Source of the DNA: Pseudodesulfovibrio thermohalotolerans
GTDB lineage: Bacteria > Desulfobacterota > Desulfovibrionia > Desulfovibrionales > Desulfovibrionaceae
Assembly (NCBI RefSeq): GCF_021353295.2
Contig: NZ_CP120635.1
Coordinates: forward strand, 3,303,501-3,367,500
Direction: 5' to 3'
Length of the DNA stretch: 64,000 nt
How positions within the stretch are numbered: position 1 is the stretch's first letter; each line of letters begins with the position of its first letter. This document shows, in pieces, positions 11,005 through 19,391 of this stretch. Both the position numbers and the translations under genes were made by a program. Under the pieces are notes generated by a model that saw only the letters and a program-made list of their open reading frames with translations, made no database searches and was not told the DNA's origin.

Positions 11005-11359
11005 AATTTCCATTCTATAGGGAATTTACCGCCGGACAAGGCGTTAGACCCCGTCCGTGGGGCTGGAATGGTCTTGTAAGGCATTTGCATCCGCTTGTCT
11101 AATATATATAGGTGATGATCCCCGACATCCGGCGGCCAAACAAGGCTGCCAGACCGGAGAAAAGACGCCGCAAGGCCGAGATCCACGCCCGCCGCCCGCA
11201 GGAACCGCCATGGTTGGCGGACAAATTTGCAAAGGACCTGCCGATTCCGAACTCCCTCTTGTTGCCGGACTCACGAAGTGCTATGTTCGCCATAAACAGC
11301 ATGAATGCCCGGAGCGCGGGAGAAAAGAAACCGGGCACATTGTGCAAGGAGTCTTCAAA
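11005..11359. other. Intergenic region between divergent lepA and cyclopropane synthase genes
   Basis: About 355 bp with no convincing gene. It holds the divergent promoters, an AT stretch TAATATATATAG near 11100, and a likely sigma70-type promoter at 11259-11287. Confidence 0.6.
11259..11287 (+). promoter_or_regulatory. Candidate sigma70 promoter for cyclopropane synthase
   Basis: TTGTTG and TATGTT separated by 17 bp, ending about 70 bp before the start codon. Confidence 0.4.
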
Positions 11360-12514
11360 ATGTCTGCAAGCAGAGCGATCCTGGCCGACCTGCTGACGGA
11401 GGCCGGCGTGGCGGTGGACGGCGATCATCCATGGGACATCAAGGTTTCGGACGAACGCCTCTTCCATGACATCCTTCTCAGGAAGAACCTGGGACTCGGC
11501 GAGGGGTACATGCGCGGGTGGTGGAACTGCGAGCGCGTGGACGAATTCATCTTCCGCGTGCTTAAAACCGGAGCGGAGGAACGAGTGCGCGACTCCTGGC
11601 GACTCTTGGCCAAGGCCCTGCCCGCCCTGCTCCTCAACATGCAAAGCCTGTCGCGCGCCCGCGTTGTGGCCAAACGGCATTACGACCTGGGCAACGACCT
11701 GTTCGAGGGATTCCTCGACCCGTACATGCAGTACAGTTGCGCCTACTTCAAAGGCATGGACGGCTGCGCGGACCCGCTGTCCGACGACAAGTCGTCCCGG
11801 GACCTAGAAGAGGCGCAACGGGCCAAAATGCGCCTCATCTGTGAAAAGCTGGAGCTTGCGCCCGGTGACCGGGTCCTCGATATCGGCTGCGGGTGGGGCG
11901 GACTGGCCCGGTTCATGGTCGAGGAGCGTGGCTGTAAAGTGGTGGGCGTCAACATCTCCAAACGGCAAATAGAATTCGCCCGCGACTTCTGCGCCGGGCT
12001 GCCCGTGGAGATTCGCGAAACAGACTACCGGCTGCTAAACGAACCCTTCGACAAAATCGTGTCCGTGGGCATGTTCGAGCATGTGGGCCCACGGAACTAC
12101 GGCGAATTCATGGATACCGTGGCCCGCTGCCTCAAGCCGAACGGCCTGTTCCTGCTCCACACCATCGGGGGCAACACCACCAGCCGAAGCATCGACCCGT
12201 GGATTTCCACCTACATCTTCCCCAACGGCTGCCTGCCCTCCGTCGCTCAGGTCTCACGGGCCTCGGAATCGCACTTCGTCATGGAGGACCTCCACAACTT
12301 CGGCCCCTTCTACGACCGCACCCTCTTGTGCTGGCTGCGCAACTTCCGCCGCTCCTGGCCGAAACTGCGCGGCAAATACGGCGACCGCTTCAGACGAATG
12401 TGGGAATATTATCTCCAATCCTGCGCGGGCGCGTTCCGGGCAAGGGACATCCAACTGTGGCAGTTCGTGTTCTCTCCCGCCGGCAGACGGCAGCCGGAAT
12501 GCAGGATGGGGTAG
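11360..12514 (+). CDS. cfa: Cyclopropane-fatty-acyl-phospholipid synthase
   Basis: A protein of 384 residues, the usual length. The start at 11360 has an AAGGAG site 8 bases upstream; the open frame continues further 5' without similarity. The N-terminal lipid-binding region has GLGEGYMRGWWNCERVD and the conserved HYDLGNDLFEGFLDPYMQYSCAYF. The SAM motif is DIGCGWGGLARFMVEERG, followed by VSVGMFEHVGPRNY. It methylenates unsaturated acyl chains of membrane phospholipids with SAM, usually in stationary phase or acid stress. It is followed by its own terminator. Confidence 0.95.
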   Translation: MSASRAILADLLTEAGVAVDGDHPWDIKVSDERLFHDILLRKNLGLGEGYMRGWWNCERVDEFIFRVLKTGAEERVRDSWRLLAKALPALLLNMQSLSRARVVAKRHYDLGNDLFEGFLDPYMQYSCAYFKGMDGCADPLSDDKSSRDLEEAQRAKMRLICEKLELAPGDRVLDIGCGWGGLARFMVEERGCKVVGVNISKRQIEFARDFCAGLPVEIRETDYRLLNEPFDKIVSVGMFEHVGPRNYGEFMDTVARCLKPNGLFLLHTIGGNTTSRSIDPWISTYIFPNGCLPSVAQVSRASESHFVMEDLHNFGPFYDRTLLCWLRNFRRSWPKLRGKYGDRFRRMWEYYLQSCAGAFRARDIQLWQFVFSPAGRRQPECRMG

Positions 12515-12576
12515 CGCGGGTCCCAGGCCGGGGAGAGAAATCAGGTGAGGAAGCCGCCTTCGACGGATTGGTCCGA

Positions 12577-12602
12577 TGATTTCGCCTCTGGCGGCCAAAG
12601 GG
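12577..12602 (+). repeat. Dispersed intergenic repeat, copy 1
   Basis: The 26-bp motif begins TGATTTCGCC and ends GCGGCCAAAGGG. Related copies are at 12788-12813 (minus) and 19069-19094 (plus). The copies differ at only a few positions and always lie between genes. Confidence 0.6.
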
Positions 12603-12696
12603 TCATAACCCTTTGGAAACCCCTTCTCGCCTTCGGCGGAAACAACCATTAAAGGAGTTGCGGCCAACCGCCCTTCCGGAAGTTCATACCACGCAA

Positions 12697-12735
12697 AACG
12701 CCCCGAAACCGTCATGGTTTCGGGGCGTTCTTATT
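12697..12735 (+). terminator. Terminator of cyclopropane synthase gene
   Basis: A 14-bp stem (AACGCCCCGAAACC / GGTTTCGGGGCGTT) with a 5-nt loop and TTCTTATT tail. Confidence 0.8.
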
Positions 12736-12787
12736 ACACACACAACACACCGCCCTTCAGGGCGGCAACAGGGTTGCAAGGGGCACG

Positions 12788-12813
12788 CCCCTTGCCCGCC
12801 GGAGGCAAAATCA
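12788..12813 (-). repeat. Dispersed intergenic repeat, copy 2 (inverted)
   Basis: Read on the minus strand it begins TGATTTTGCC and ends GGCGGGCAAGGGG, matching copies 1 and 3. Confidence 0.6.
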
Positions 12814-12881
12814 CCCGTCAAATCAGCCGCAGGCGGCTTCAAAATCTGATTTCAACAACCCAAAGACACTGATCGCCAAAA

Positions 12882-13370
12882 CTATTTCAGCAGCCCGTCG
12901 ATCCGCTCGGTGATGAACGCCTGGATTTCGGCCAGTTGTTCCTCGGTGACGGTCCGCACGGTCTTGGTCTTTTCGGCGATGTCCTCTTCACTCAGGCCGC
13001 TCATCATGCCGATGGTGAACTCGTCCACTTCCTCGTCGGCGGGCACCAGGCCGCAACCGCCCACGCCGCCGACGACTTCGCCGTCCACAACCACGGGCAC
13101 GCTCACGCGGACCATGCCGCCGTCGCAATACTCGACGAACGGCTCACCCTTCTTGAGCAGTTGGGTGAACATCTGCCCGGCCGTGGCGCAGATGGCGCCG
13201 AACCCTTTGTCGTCGTCGCGAATGGCCCGGCACAGGTCGTTGCCCCAGGTGTTGCCGAGCAGACGATGGCCGTCGCCGTCCATGATGTCGGCATTCAGGC
13301 CGAAGCGGTCGTGCAGTTCCTGCTGCAACCGGGCCAGTTCCTCTTCCGATACGAGATCCTTGAGCGTCAT
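12882..13370 (-). CDS. PocR-domain sensory protein
   Basis: A protein of 162 residues. The start MTLKDLVSEEEL at 13370 has AAGGAAG upstream. The sequence resembles the PocR ligand-binding domain: LQQELHDRFGLNADIMDGDGHRL, then WGNDLCRAI, FGAICATAGQ and YCDGGMVRVSVPVVVDGEVVGGVGGCGL. The conserved cysteines and this order are usual for the family. There is no DNA-binding or enzymatic domain attached, so it is a free-standing sensor. It is divergent from the yitT-cobS operon, and its ligand is unknown. PocR domains are known in regulators of cobalamin-dependent propanediol use, and cobS lies nearby, but a link is only a guess. Confidence 0.75.
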   Translation of the reverse strand: MTLKDLVSEEELARLQQELHDRFGLNADIMDGDGHRLLGNTWGNDLCRAIRDDDKGFGAICATAGQMFTQLLKKGEPFVEYCDGGMVRVSVPVVVDGEVVGGVGGCGLVPADEEVDEFTIGMMSGLSEEDIAEKTKTVRTVTEEQLAEIQAFITERIDGLLK

Positions 13371-13514
13371 GAAAAACTTCCTTAAGGCGTTGTTCCGGGA
13401 AAAATCCCCACCTCGTTTACAGGGAATCGGTACGGTCCGCAAGTAACGGGCGACCTCCGTTTTTTGGTTTTCACCCTCCGCAAAACCCGCTAGAACATGT
13501 GGCGGAGAACGACT

Positions 13515-14390
13515 ATGACCAATACCTTCAAGGACAAACTGCGCGGCATGACCTTCGGAGTGCCGTGGAACATCGCCCTGCTGACCCTGGGCTCATTTCT
13601 CATCGCCTTCTCGGTCAAGGCCATCGCCGTGCCGCACGGCCTGCTGACCGGCGGCATGTCCGGCATCTCGCTGCTGTGCTACTACGCCTTCGGCGGGCTG
13701 ACCACGGGCCAATGGTACTTCGCCCTGAACCTGCCCGTGTTCATCCTGGGCTGGGTATTCGTCAGCAAGCGATTCTTTTTCTATTCACTATACGGGATGG
13801 TCATCTCATCGGTCTTCATCGACGTCATCCCCTACTCCCTGCACATGGACGACATCTGGCTGGCGGTCATCACCGGCGGCGGGATCATGGGCGCGGGCGT
13901 GGGCATCGCCCTGCGCTCGCTCGGCTCCACCGGCGGATCGGACATCCTGGCCGTGATCTGCAAGGAAAAGTTCAACATGTCCATGGGCTCCTTCGAATTC
14001 TGGTTCAACATGATCGGTTTCGTGGCGGGCTTCGTCTATCTGGACATGAACATCGTTTTCTACTCCATCGCCATGACCTTCGTCATCGCCTTCGGCATCG
14101 AGTACGTGCTGGGCATGTTCTCGGAGCGCAAGATGGTCATGATCGTCTCGGAGCATCACGCCGCCATCAACGCGGCCATCCTGACCGACCTGGACCGGGG
14201 CGTGACCATTCTGGAAGGAACCGGCGGATACACGGGAGAAGAGCGCAAGGTGGTCATGACCATGGTTTCGTCCATCCAGCTCAAGGAGCTTGAGGAGCTG
14301 GTCTACACCATCGACCCGGACGCGTTTTTCATCATGGGCTCCGGCTTTCACGTCCAGGGCCAGGGATTCTCGTCAAGAAAGGTGTACTAG
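13515..14390 (+). CDS. YitT-family membrane protein (DUF161/DUF2179)
   Basis: A protein of 291 residues. Start at 13515, with GGCGGAG 7 bases upstream. It has five or six hydrophobic segments (PWNIALLTLGSFLIAFSVKAIAVPHG, GMSGISLLCYYAFG, FALNLPVFILGWVFVSKRF, GIALRSLGSTGGSDILA). A soluble C-terminal DUF2179 domain follows (TILEGTGGYTGEERKVVMTMVS...). The biochemical role of the family is not established. Its stop abuts the ATG of the SAM hydrolase (no gap), so the two are co-translated. Confidence 0.9.
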   Translation: MTNTFKDKLRGMTFGVPWNIALLTLGSFLIAFSVKAIAVPHGLLTGGMSGISLLCYYAFGGLTTGQWYFALNLPVFILGWVFVSKRFFFYSLYGMVISSVFIDVIPYSLHMDDIWLAVITGGGIMGAGVGIALRSLGSTGGSDILAVICKEKFNMSMGSFEFWFNMIGFVAGFVYLDMNIVFYSIAMTFVIAFGIEYVLGMFSERKMVMIVSEHHAAINAAILTDLDRGVTILEGTGGYTGEERKVVMTMVSSIQLKELEELVYTIDPDAFFIMGSGFHVQGQGFSSRKVY

Positions 14391-15215
14391 ATGATCTTTG
14401 CCGCCGAAAAGAAAGGCGCCCCGCCGCCCCGGACCATCGGTCTGATTTCAGACTTCGGCCTGACCGACCCTTACGTGGGCCAGGTCAAGGCGGTCCTGGC
14501 GCGCAAGGCTCCCAACTGCCCGGTGGTGGACATCTCCCACAACGTGGTCCCCTTCAACGTGGCCCAGGCCGGATTCTTCCTGGCCGCCAGCTACGAACAT
14601 TTCCCGACGGACGCCGTCATCCTCGCCGTGGTGGACCCGGGCGTGGGCACGGACCGGCGCATCGCCTGCCTCCAGATAGGCAACCGGCTGCTGGTGGCCC
14701 CGGACAACGGGCTGCTCACCCTGGCCCTGAACCGCGCCTGGTCCGATGTGCGCGCCTTCGACCTGTCCAGGGCCATGGACGCGCCCGAAAAGGTCTCGCA
14801 CACCTTCCACGGCCGGGACGTCTTCGCCCCGCTGGCCGCATGGCTCGCCCTGGGCGGCAGGCCCGAGGGCATCGGGCCGGAAATCGACCCGGCCGACCTG
14901 GTCACACGCACCTGGTCCCAGCCCGAGTTCGGGCCCGGCAGGGTTCGCGCCCACGTGCTGCACATAGACCGTTTCGGCAACTGCGTGCTCAACCTGGAAG
15001 CGGGCGGCATGGGCTCCCCCGAAGGGTTGCGCATGGAATCCCCGGCGGGCGGGCCGCTGGCCTACGCGACGCGGTACGCGGACATGCCCGAGGGTGAACC
15101 CGGCCTGCTCGAAGGCAGCCAGGGATTTCTTGAACTCGCCGTGAACCAACGGTCCGCGGCCAAGCGTTTCGGCCTGTCCATGGGCGACCCCGTGGAACTG
15201 GCCTGGGAGGCATGA
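14391..15215 (+). CDS. SAM hydroxide adenosyltransferase (DUF62 SAM hydrolase)
   Basis: A protein of 274 residues. Diagnostic motifs are ISDFGLTDPYVGQVKAVL at the N-terminus, DISHNVVPFNVAQAGFFLA, AVVDPGVGTDRR and VAPDNGLLTLAL. The C-terminal HIDRFGNCVLNL belongs to the second beta-barrel domain. Characterised members hydrolyse S-adenosylmethionine to adenosine and methionine using activated water and are relatives of the fluorinase. The 13515-15948 genes are packed with 0-1 bp spacing (YitT, this enzyme, CobS). Confidence 0.9.
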   Translation: MIFAAEKKGAPPPRTIGLISDFGLTDPYVGQVKAVLARKAPNCPVVDISHNVVPFNVAQAGFFLAASYEHFPTDAVILAVVDPGVGTDRRIACLQIGNRLLVAPDNGLLTLALNRAWSDVRAFDLSRAMDAPEKVSHTFHGRDVFAPLAAWLALGGRPEGIGPEIDPADLVTRTWSQPEFGPGRVRAHVLHIDRFGNCVLNLEAGGMGSPEGLRMESPAGGPLAYATRYADMPEGEPGLLEGSQGFLELAVNQRSAAKRFGLSMGDPVELAWEA

Positions 15216-15216
15216 C

Positions 15217-15948
15217 ATGCTGCGAGACTTCGTCGACACCCTCGGTTTCCTGACCCGGCTGGCACCGGCCAGGGTCATCCCCGAATCGGCCATGAACAGA
15301 TGTATGCGCTGGATGGCCCCGGCGGGCCTGGTCCTGGGCACGGTCATCGTCCTGCCCCTGTGGCTCGGCCTGTTCGGCGACTCGCCCTGGGTTCAGGCGT
15401 GGCTCATGGTGGCGGCCTCCATCTTCCTCACGCGCGGCCTGCACATGGACGGCCTGGCCGACGTATGCGACGCGGTGACCACCCACACCGACCCGACGAG
15501 ATTCTGGGAAGTGGTCAAGGACAGCCATACCGGCGCATTCGGCGCCATGGGCCTGGTCATGGCCGTGGCCGGTCAGATCCTGCTCTTCCACGCCATGCTC
15601 GCCCGAGGCGAATACTGGGCCGCGGCCTGGGCCTTTGTCCTGGGCAGGGCCGCCGCGGTCTGGCTCGGCTACCACGTGCGCCATCTGGTCCGTCCCGGCC
15701 TGGGCAAGCTGTACATCGACGGGGCCACCCTCGGCGTGGCCCTGGCCACCACCGTGTTCGCGTTTGCGGCGGGCATAATCATGGTCGGATTCGCCACGGC
15801 CCTGGCCTCCACGGTCATCGCCACGGCGGCCCTGCTCGGCCTGTTCCGGCTGGCGGACAAGGTCGGCGGCGCCAACGGCGATTTCCTGGGCTGCGCCGTG
15901 ATCCTCGGCGAACTGGCCGCAGGGCTGGGCTTCGCCCTGGTCTCCTGA
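15217..15948 (+). CDS. cobS: Adenosylcobinamide-GDP ribazoletransferase
   Basis: A protein of 243 residues, normal length. An integral membrane protein with the family signature TRGLHMDGLADVCDAV, followed by DSHTGAFGAMGLVM and a C-terminal DKVGGANGDFLGCAVILGELAAG. It joins alpha-ribazole and adenosylcobinamide-GDP in the last stage of cobalamin synthesis, at the inner membrane. The start lies one base after the preceding stop. No other late cobalamin genes are adjacent; a CbiA-type gene lies at 39 kb next to dsrD. Confidence 0.95.
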   Translation: MLRDFVDTLGFLTRLAPARVIPESAMNRCMRWMAPAGLVLGTVIVLPLWLGLFGDSPWVQAWLMVAASIFLTRGLHMDGLADVCDAVTTHTDPTRFWEVVKDSHTGAFGAMGLVMAVAGQILLFHAMLARGEYWAAAWAFVLGRAAAVWLGYHVRHLVRPGLGKLYIDGATLGVALATTVFAFAAGIIMVGFATALASTVIATAALLGLFRLADKVGGANGDFLGCAVILGELAAGLGFALVS

Positions 15949-16001
15949 TTCCGAAACACCGAACCCGTCTCAACAATTCTTATCATTCGCGGGCCGTTTC
16001 C

Positions 16002-16017
16002 TGGCCCGCGCCTTGCT
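16002..16017 (+). promoter_or_regulatory. sigma54 (-24/-12) promoter of EF-hand protein gene
   Basis: TGGCCCGCGCCTTGCT has GG and GC exactly 10 bp apart and 5 of the 6 invariant -24 bases plus TTGCT at -12. Transcription would start near 16028, 55 bp before the ATG at 16083. The -24 box is also the right arm of a GCGGGCC/GGCCCGC inverted repeat (15990-16008). Confidence 0.65.
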
Positions 16018-16082
16018 GCATCCCGTTATCGAGTTGCCGACGGCAGATATTGCCGCCATCACCTTTAACCAAGGAGCAGAGC

Positions 16083-16517
16083 ATGAGCATCACGGCAGTG
16101 AGCGGCTCCGGCGCATCCTATGGGCTTGCCGAAATGATGCAGGCCCAACGGGTCAGCCAGACGAATTCCGATGAAACGGCAACGTCCTCCATGAAGAAGA
16201 AGGAGGGGGACGGGGACGGCAACGGCTTCGTTCAGGCAATGGGGCAGGAAACCGACGCCCCTGCGGCCGCGTCCGGAAACAGTCAAACCGTGCAAGGCGC
16301 TTCCGGCGACGAAGGCGGCGAGTCATCGTCCGACGAGGAGGAGTACGACACCTACGACCTCAACGAGGACGGCGTGGTCACCGTGGACGAACTGCTTCAG
16401 GCGTTCCGCCAGGGCGACACAAGCGTGCAGGCCCTGTTCGAGGGCTCGGGCGGCTCCTCCGCCCTCCTGCAACGTCTCGCCAGCCAGGCCTACGAGGCCC
16501 AGAGCACGGTAGTTTAA
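16083..16517 (+). CDS. Small acidic protein with one EF-hand
   Basis: A protein of 144 residues. Start at 16083, with AAGGAG 7 bases upstream. There is no signal peptide. The middle is low-complexity (Ser, Glu, Asp, Gly), followed by one canonical EF-hand loop, DLNEDGVVTVDEL, with D-x-N-x-D-G and a final Glu. The N-terminus MSITAVSGSGASYGLAEMM lacks a sorting signal. The gene has its own sigma54 promoter, as does a second small protein with an EF-hand-like loop at 36073. Function unknown; exported-by-flagellar-route or calcium-sensing roles are possible but unproven. Confidence 0.75.
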   Translation: MSITAVSGSGASYGLAEMMQAQRVSQTNSDETATSSMKKKEGDGDGNGFVQAMGQETDAPAAASGNSQTVQGASGDEGGESSSDEEEYDTYDLNEDGVVTVDELLQAFRQGDTSVQALFEGSGGSSALLQRLASQAYEAQSTVV

Positions 16518-16661
16518 CCTTTTCGGAAACGACCGGAAGGCCCGACCGACGGCATCTCCCTCAGGGAGGAGAGAGATGCGTGTCGAGCCCTCCCCCTTGG
16601 CAAGACTCCCCGGCCCCGGTAGGATGGCTCCCGTAACCCGAAAATCCCGCCGGAGGTCCTC

Positions 16662-17639
16662 ATGCCGTCCAGAACCCTGGCCGCCCTGGCCGTACTGTTT
16701 CTGCTGCTCCCGGGCTGCGCGCCCAAAATCAAGATTTTCGCCTCCCAGGCCACGGAACCCCTCAAGGAATACGTGGTGGACGGCGAGGGCGAAGGAAAGA
16801 TCGCGCTCGTGCATCTGCGCGGCTTCCTGACCACCCAGCCCGCCCGGGGGATGCTTCGCTCCCAACCCAGCCCGGTGCAGGAGCTGGTCAACAACCTCAA
16901 GCTGGCCGAGGCCGACGACGAGGTGGGAGCCGTGGTCGTGGCCATCGACTCCCCGGGCGGGACCGCCACCGCCTCGGACGTCATCTACCACGAGCTGACC
17001 GCCTTTCGGGAGCGCACCGGCAAGCCCGTGATCGCGGCCATGTTCGACGTGGCGGCCTCGGGCGGATATTATGCGGCCCTCCCCGCCGACTGGATTCTGG
17101 CCCACCCGACCACCATCACCGGCTCCGTGGGCGTGGTCTTCATGCGTCCCAAGCTGAGCGGCCTCATGGACAAGGTCGGCGTGGACATGGAGGTCTCCAA
17201 GTCGGGCCGCGACAAGGATATGGGGTCTCCCTTCCGGCCGTCCACCGACGAGGAAAAAGCCCTGTTCCAGGGAATCATCGACGACATGGCGGGACGATTC
17301 CACGAACTGGTTCGAAAACACCGCCATCCGTCCCCGGCCGATTTCGAGACGATCAAGACGGCCCGCGTGTTCACCGCGAACCAGGCCCTTTCACTCGGCC
17401 TCATCGACCAGGTCGGATACATTCAGGACGCCTTTGCCAAGGCCCGTTCACTGGCCGGACTTCCCGAGGACAGCCGTGTGGTCACCTACCGCCGCGACCT
17501 CTATCCCGACGACAACCCGTACAACACGCTCGACTCGGCGGAACCGTACAAGCCCAGCCTCCTGGGCGTGGACGCCTCCTTCCTCATGCCTCCGAGGGCC
17601 GGGTTCTGCTACGTATGGGAAGGGGGCGTCACGCGGTAG
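16662..17639 (+). CDS. sppA: Signal peptide peptidase SppA, lipoprotein form
   Basis: A protein of 325 residues, the short single-domain SppA (S49) type. The N-terminus is a lipoprotein signal ending in LLPGC (Cys about residue 19). The serine/lysine dyad is visible: Ser133 in VAASGGYYAALPAD and Lys180 in EVSKSGRDKDMG. VVAIDSPGGTATASDVIY and TGSVGVVF are family hallmarks. It would degrade remnant signal peptides and possibly damaged membrane proteins at the periplasmic face. A lipid anchor in place of the usual N-terminal transmembrane helix is less common. It has its own GGAGG site and is a single-gene unit. Confidence 0.88.
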   Translation: MPSRTLAALAVLFLLLPGCAPKIKIFASQATEPLKEYVVDGEGEGKIALVHLRGFLTTQPARGMLRSQPSPVQELVNNLKLAEADDEVGAVVVAIDSPGGTATASDVIYHELTAFRERTGKPVIAAMFDVAASGGYYAALPADWILAHPTTITGSVGVVFMRPKLSGLMDKVGVDMEVSKSGRDKDMGSPFRPSTDEEKALFQGIIDDMAGRFHELVRKHRHPSPADFETIKTARVFTANQALSLGLIDQVGYIQDAFAKARSLAGLPEDSRVVTYRRDLYPDDNPYNTLDSAEPYKPSLLGVDASFLMPPRAGFCYVWEGGVTR

Positions 17640-17744
17640 GCGCGCCCTTGCCGCGTTCACCCGTTCGCCGAAGGCATCTCATATTGCAGGCGGTGGTTGT
17701 TTGCCGTAGGGTAGCGGCTTCATCTGATCTCAAGGAGTTTTCAC

Positions 17745-18935
17745 ATGCAGCTTATTTCCAGCCAGATAGCCGGGTACATGACGCGATCCTCCTGGATCCG
17801 CAAGATGTTCGAAGAGGGCATCGCCCTGAAGAAACAATTCGGCGAGGACGCGGTCTGCGACTTCAGCCTGGGCAACCCGGACCTGCCGCCGCCAGCAGCC
17901 ATCAAGGAAGGCCTCCTGGAACTGGCGCAGGAAGCGGACAAACCGTTTTTCATGGGCTACATGCCCAACTTCGGCTACCCCGACGTCCGCGAGAAGCTGG
18001 CCGCCGAGGTCTCCAGGGAACAGGGAACGCCCGTGCCCGCCGAATCCCTGGTCATCACCTGCGGCGCGGCGGGTGCCCTCAACTCGTTTTTCCGGGCCGT
18101 GCTTGAACCCGGCGACGAGGTCATCACCCCAGCCCCGTTCTTCGTTGAATACGGCTTCTACTGCGAAAACCACGGCGCGAAGCTCACCCCGGTCCCGGCC
18201 AAGCCCCTGACCTTCCAGCTCGACCTGGAGGCCATGGACAAGGCCATCTCCGACAAGACCCGCGTGGTCATGCTGAACTCGCCCAACAACCCCTCGGGCG
18301 CGGTCTACGACAGGGCGTCCCTTGAAGGACTGGCCGCCATCCTCGAAAAGCACAACGAGGGACGCGAGCGGCCCATCTACATCCTGGCCGACGAGCCCTA
18401 CAGGTTCCTCGCCTTTGACGGCGTCGAAGTGCCGAGTCTGCTGCCCATCTACAAATATTCGGTGGTCTGCTCGTCCTTCTCCAAGAACCTGTCCATGGCG
18501 GGCGAGCGCATCGGCTACGCTCTCATCAACCCGGCCATGGAAGACATGGCCACCCTGGTGGGCGGCGTGGTGCTGGCCAACCGCATCCTCGGCTTCGTCA
18601 ACGCCCCGGCCCTGGCTCAAAAGCTCATGGCCCGCGCGCTCGGCTCGGGTGTGGACATCTCCATCTACGACCGCCGCCGCAAGGCCATGGCCGAAGTCCT
18701 CGATTCCGCGGGCTACGAATACACCATGCCCAAGGGCGCGTTCTACTTCTTCCCCAAGGCCCCCGGCGGAGACGACGTCAAGTTCTGCGCCGCCCTGCAG
18801 GAGGAAAAGATTCTCGCCGTGCCCGGCTCCGGCTTCGGCTACCCCGGCTTTTTCCGGCTCTCCTTCTCGGTGGAGGACAAGATCATCCCCCGCTCCCGCG
18901 AAGGATTCGCCGCCGCCATGGCCAAGTTCAAATAA
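17745..18935 (+). CDS. Pyridoxal-phosphate aminotransferase (class I/II)
   Basis: A protein of 396 residues, fold-type I. Motifs are DFSLGNPDLPPP (substrate N-terminus), CGAAGALNSFFRAVLEPGDEV, MLNSPNNPSGAVYD and the ADEPYRF cofactor Asp-Tyr. The Schiff-base Lys lies in SSFSKNLSMAGERIGYALI. The closest family is the aspartate aminotransferase-like subgroup; the amino donor and acceptor cannot be read from sequence. A weak promoter (TTGCAG-17-TAGGGT) lies at about 17685-17713. The gene is followed by a strong terminator. Confidence 0.92.
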   Translation: MQLISSQIAGYMTRSSWIRKMFEEGIALKKQFGEDAVCDFSLGNPDLPPPAAIKEGLLELAQEADKPFFMGYMPNFGYPDVREKLAAEVSREQGTPVPAESLVITCGAAGALNSFFRAVLEPGDEVITPAPFFVEYGFYCENHGAKLTPVPAKPLTFQLDLEAMDKAISDKTRVVMLNSPNNPSGAVYDRASLEGLAAILEKHNEGRERPIYILADEPYRFLAFDGVEVPSLLPIYKYSVVCSSFSKNLSMAGERIGYALINPAMEDMATLVGGVVLANRILGFVNAPALAQKLMARALGSGVDISIYDRRRKAMAEVLDSAGYEYTMPKGAFYFFPKAPGGDDVKFCAALQEEKILAVPGSGFGYPGFFRLSFSVEDKIIPRSREGFAAAMAKFK

Positions 18936-18952
18936 CGGTCCGCATGACCGAA

Positions 18953-18988
18953 GAAAAAAAGGGACGCCTCAGGGCGTCCTTTTTTTTG
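18953..18988 (+). terminator. Terminator of aminotransferase gene
   Basis: GGACGCC / GGCGTCC stem with long A and T tracts on each side. Confidence 0.85.
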
Positions 18989-19068
18989 GGAAGAAAACAT
19001 GGTCGGCAGGGCCACATCGAAGGGGGACGGAAGCGGGAGTTGAAACCGCGCCCGGCGGGAATGGCGGA

Positions 19069-19094
19069 TGATTTCGCCTTCGGCGGACAAGGGC
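19069..19094 (+). repeat. Dispersed intergenic repeat, copy 3
   Basis: Starts TGATTTCGCC and ends GGCGGACAAGGGC. Homologous to the copies at 12577 and 12788. Confidence 0.6.
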
Positions 19095-19334
19095 GCGCTT
19101 TCTCGCATCCCGGTGCCGCCCTGTGGGCGGGAGGTGCCGGTCCGGTTTCCCGGGGAGGGGGCCGCCGTTTTTTGGTCGACTGCGGCGACTCCATGTTCCC
19201 TTCCGCGAAGTCCAAAAATTTTGCCCGACACCCAGGATTTCAGCGGCGAGTTTAAAAAATTGTACCCCAAGACCTTTCCAATAAAACTCGCACCCGCTTT
19301 TTGTTTTACTTTCAACTTACTGTAATACTGGTAT

Positions 19335-19355
19335 AAACGAAAAATATTTTCGTTT
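19335..19355. promoter_or_regulatory. Perfect inverted repeat upstream of sigma54 promoter
   Basis: AAACGAAAA and TTTTCGTTT arms (9 bp each) are separated by 3 bp. It ends about 10 bp upstream of the -24 box. It may be the activator, IHF or repressor site for the small transcript. Confidence 0.5.
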
Positions 19356-19364
19356 TCCAACAGA

Positions 19365-19380
19365 TTGGCACGGCTGGTGC
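19365..19380 (+). promoter_or_regulatory. sigma54 (-24/-12) promoter
   Basis: TTGGCACGGCTGGTGC matches the consensus TTGGCACG at -24 and TGC at -12, with exactly 10 bp between GG and GC. The predicted start is close to 19392. No protein gene follows before the terminator hairpin at 19425-19444. Confidence 0.7.
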
Positions 19381-19391
19381 AATAAGAAAAG

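Larger units (their letters stand above)
12515..12881. other. Intergenic region with terminator and inverted intergenic repeats
   Basis: About 365 bp without a gene. It contains the cfa terminator (12697-12735) and two inverted copies of a dispersed 26-bp repeat described separately. It also has several short GC palindromes, such as CGCCCTTCAGGGCG at 12751 and AGCCGCAGGCGGCT at 12824. Confidence 0.6.

Noticed and set aside
18839..19360. Open frames of 95-173 codons around the intergenic region
   Set aside because: They cross terminators and the dispersed repeat, and show no ribosome site or protein-like composition.
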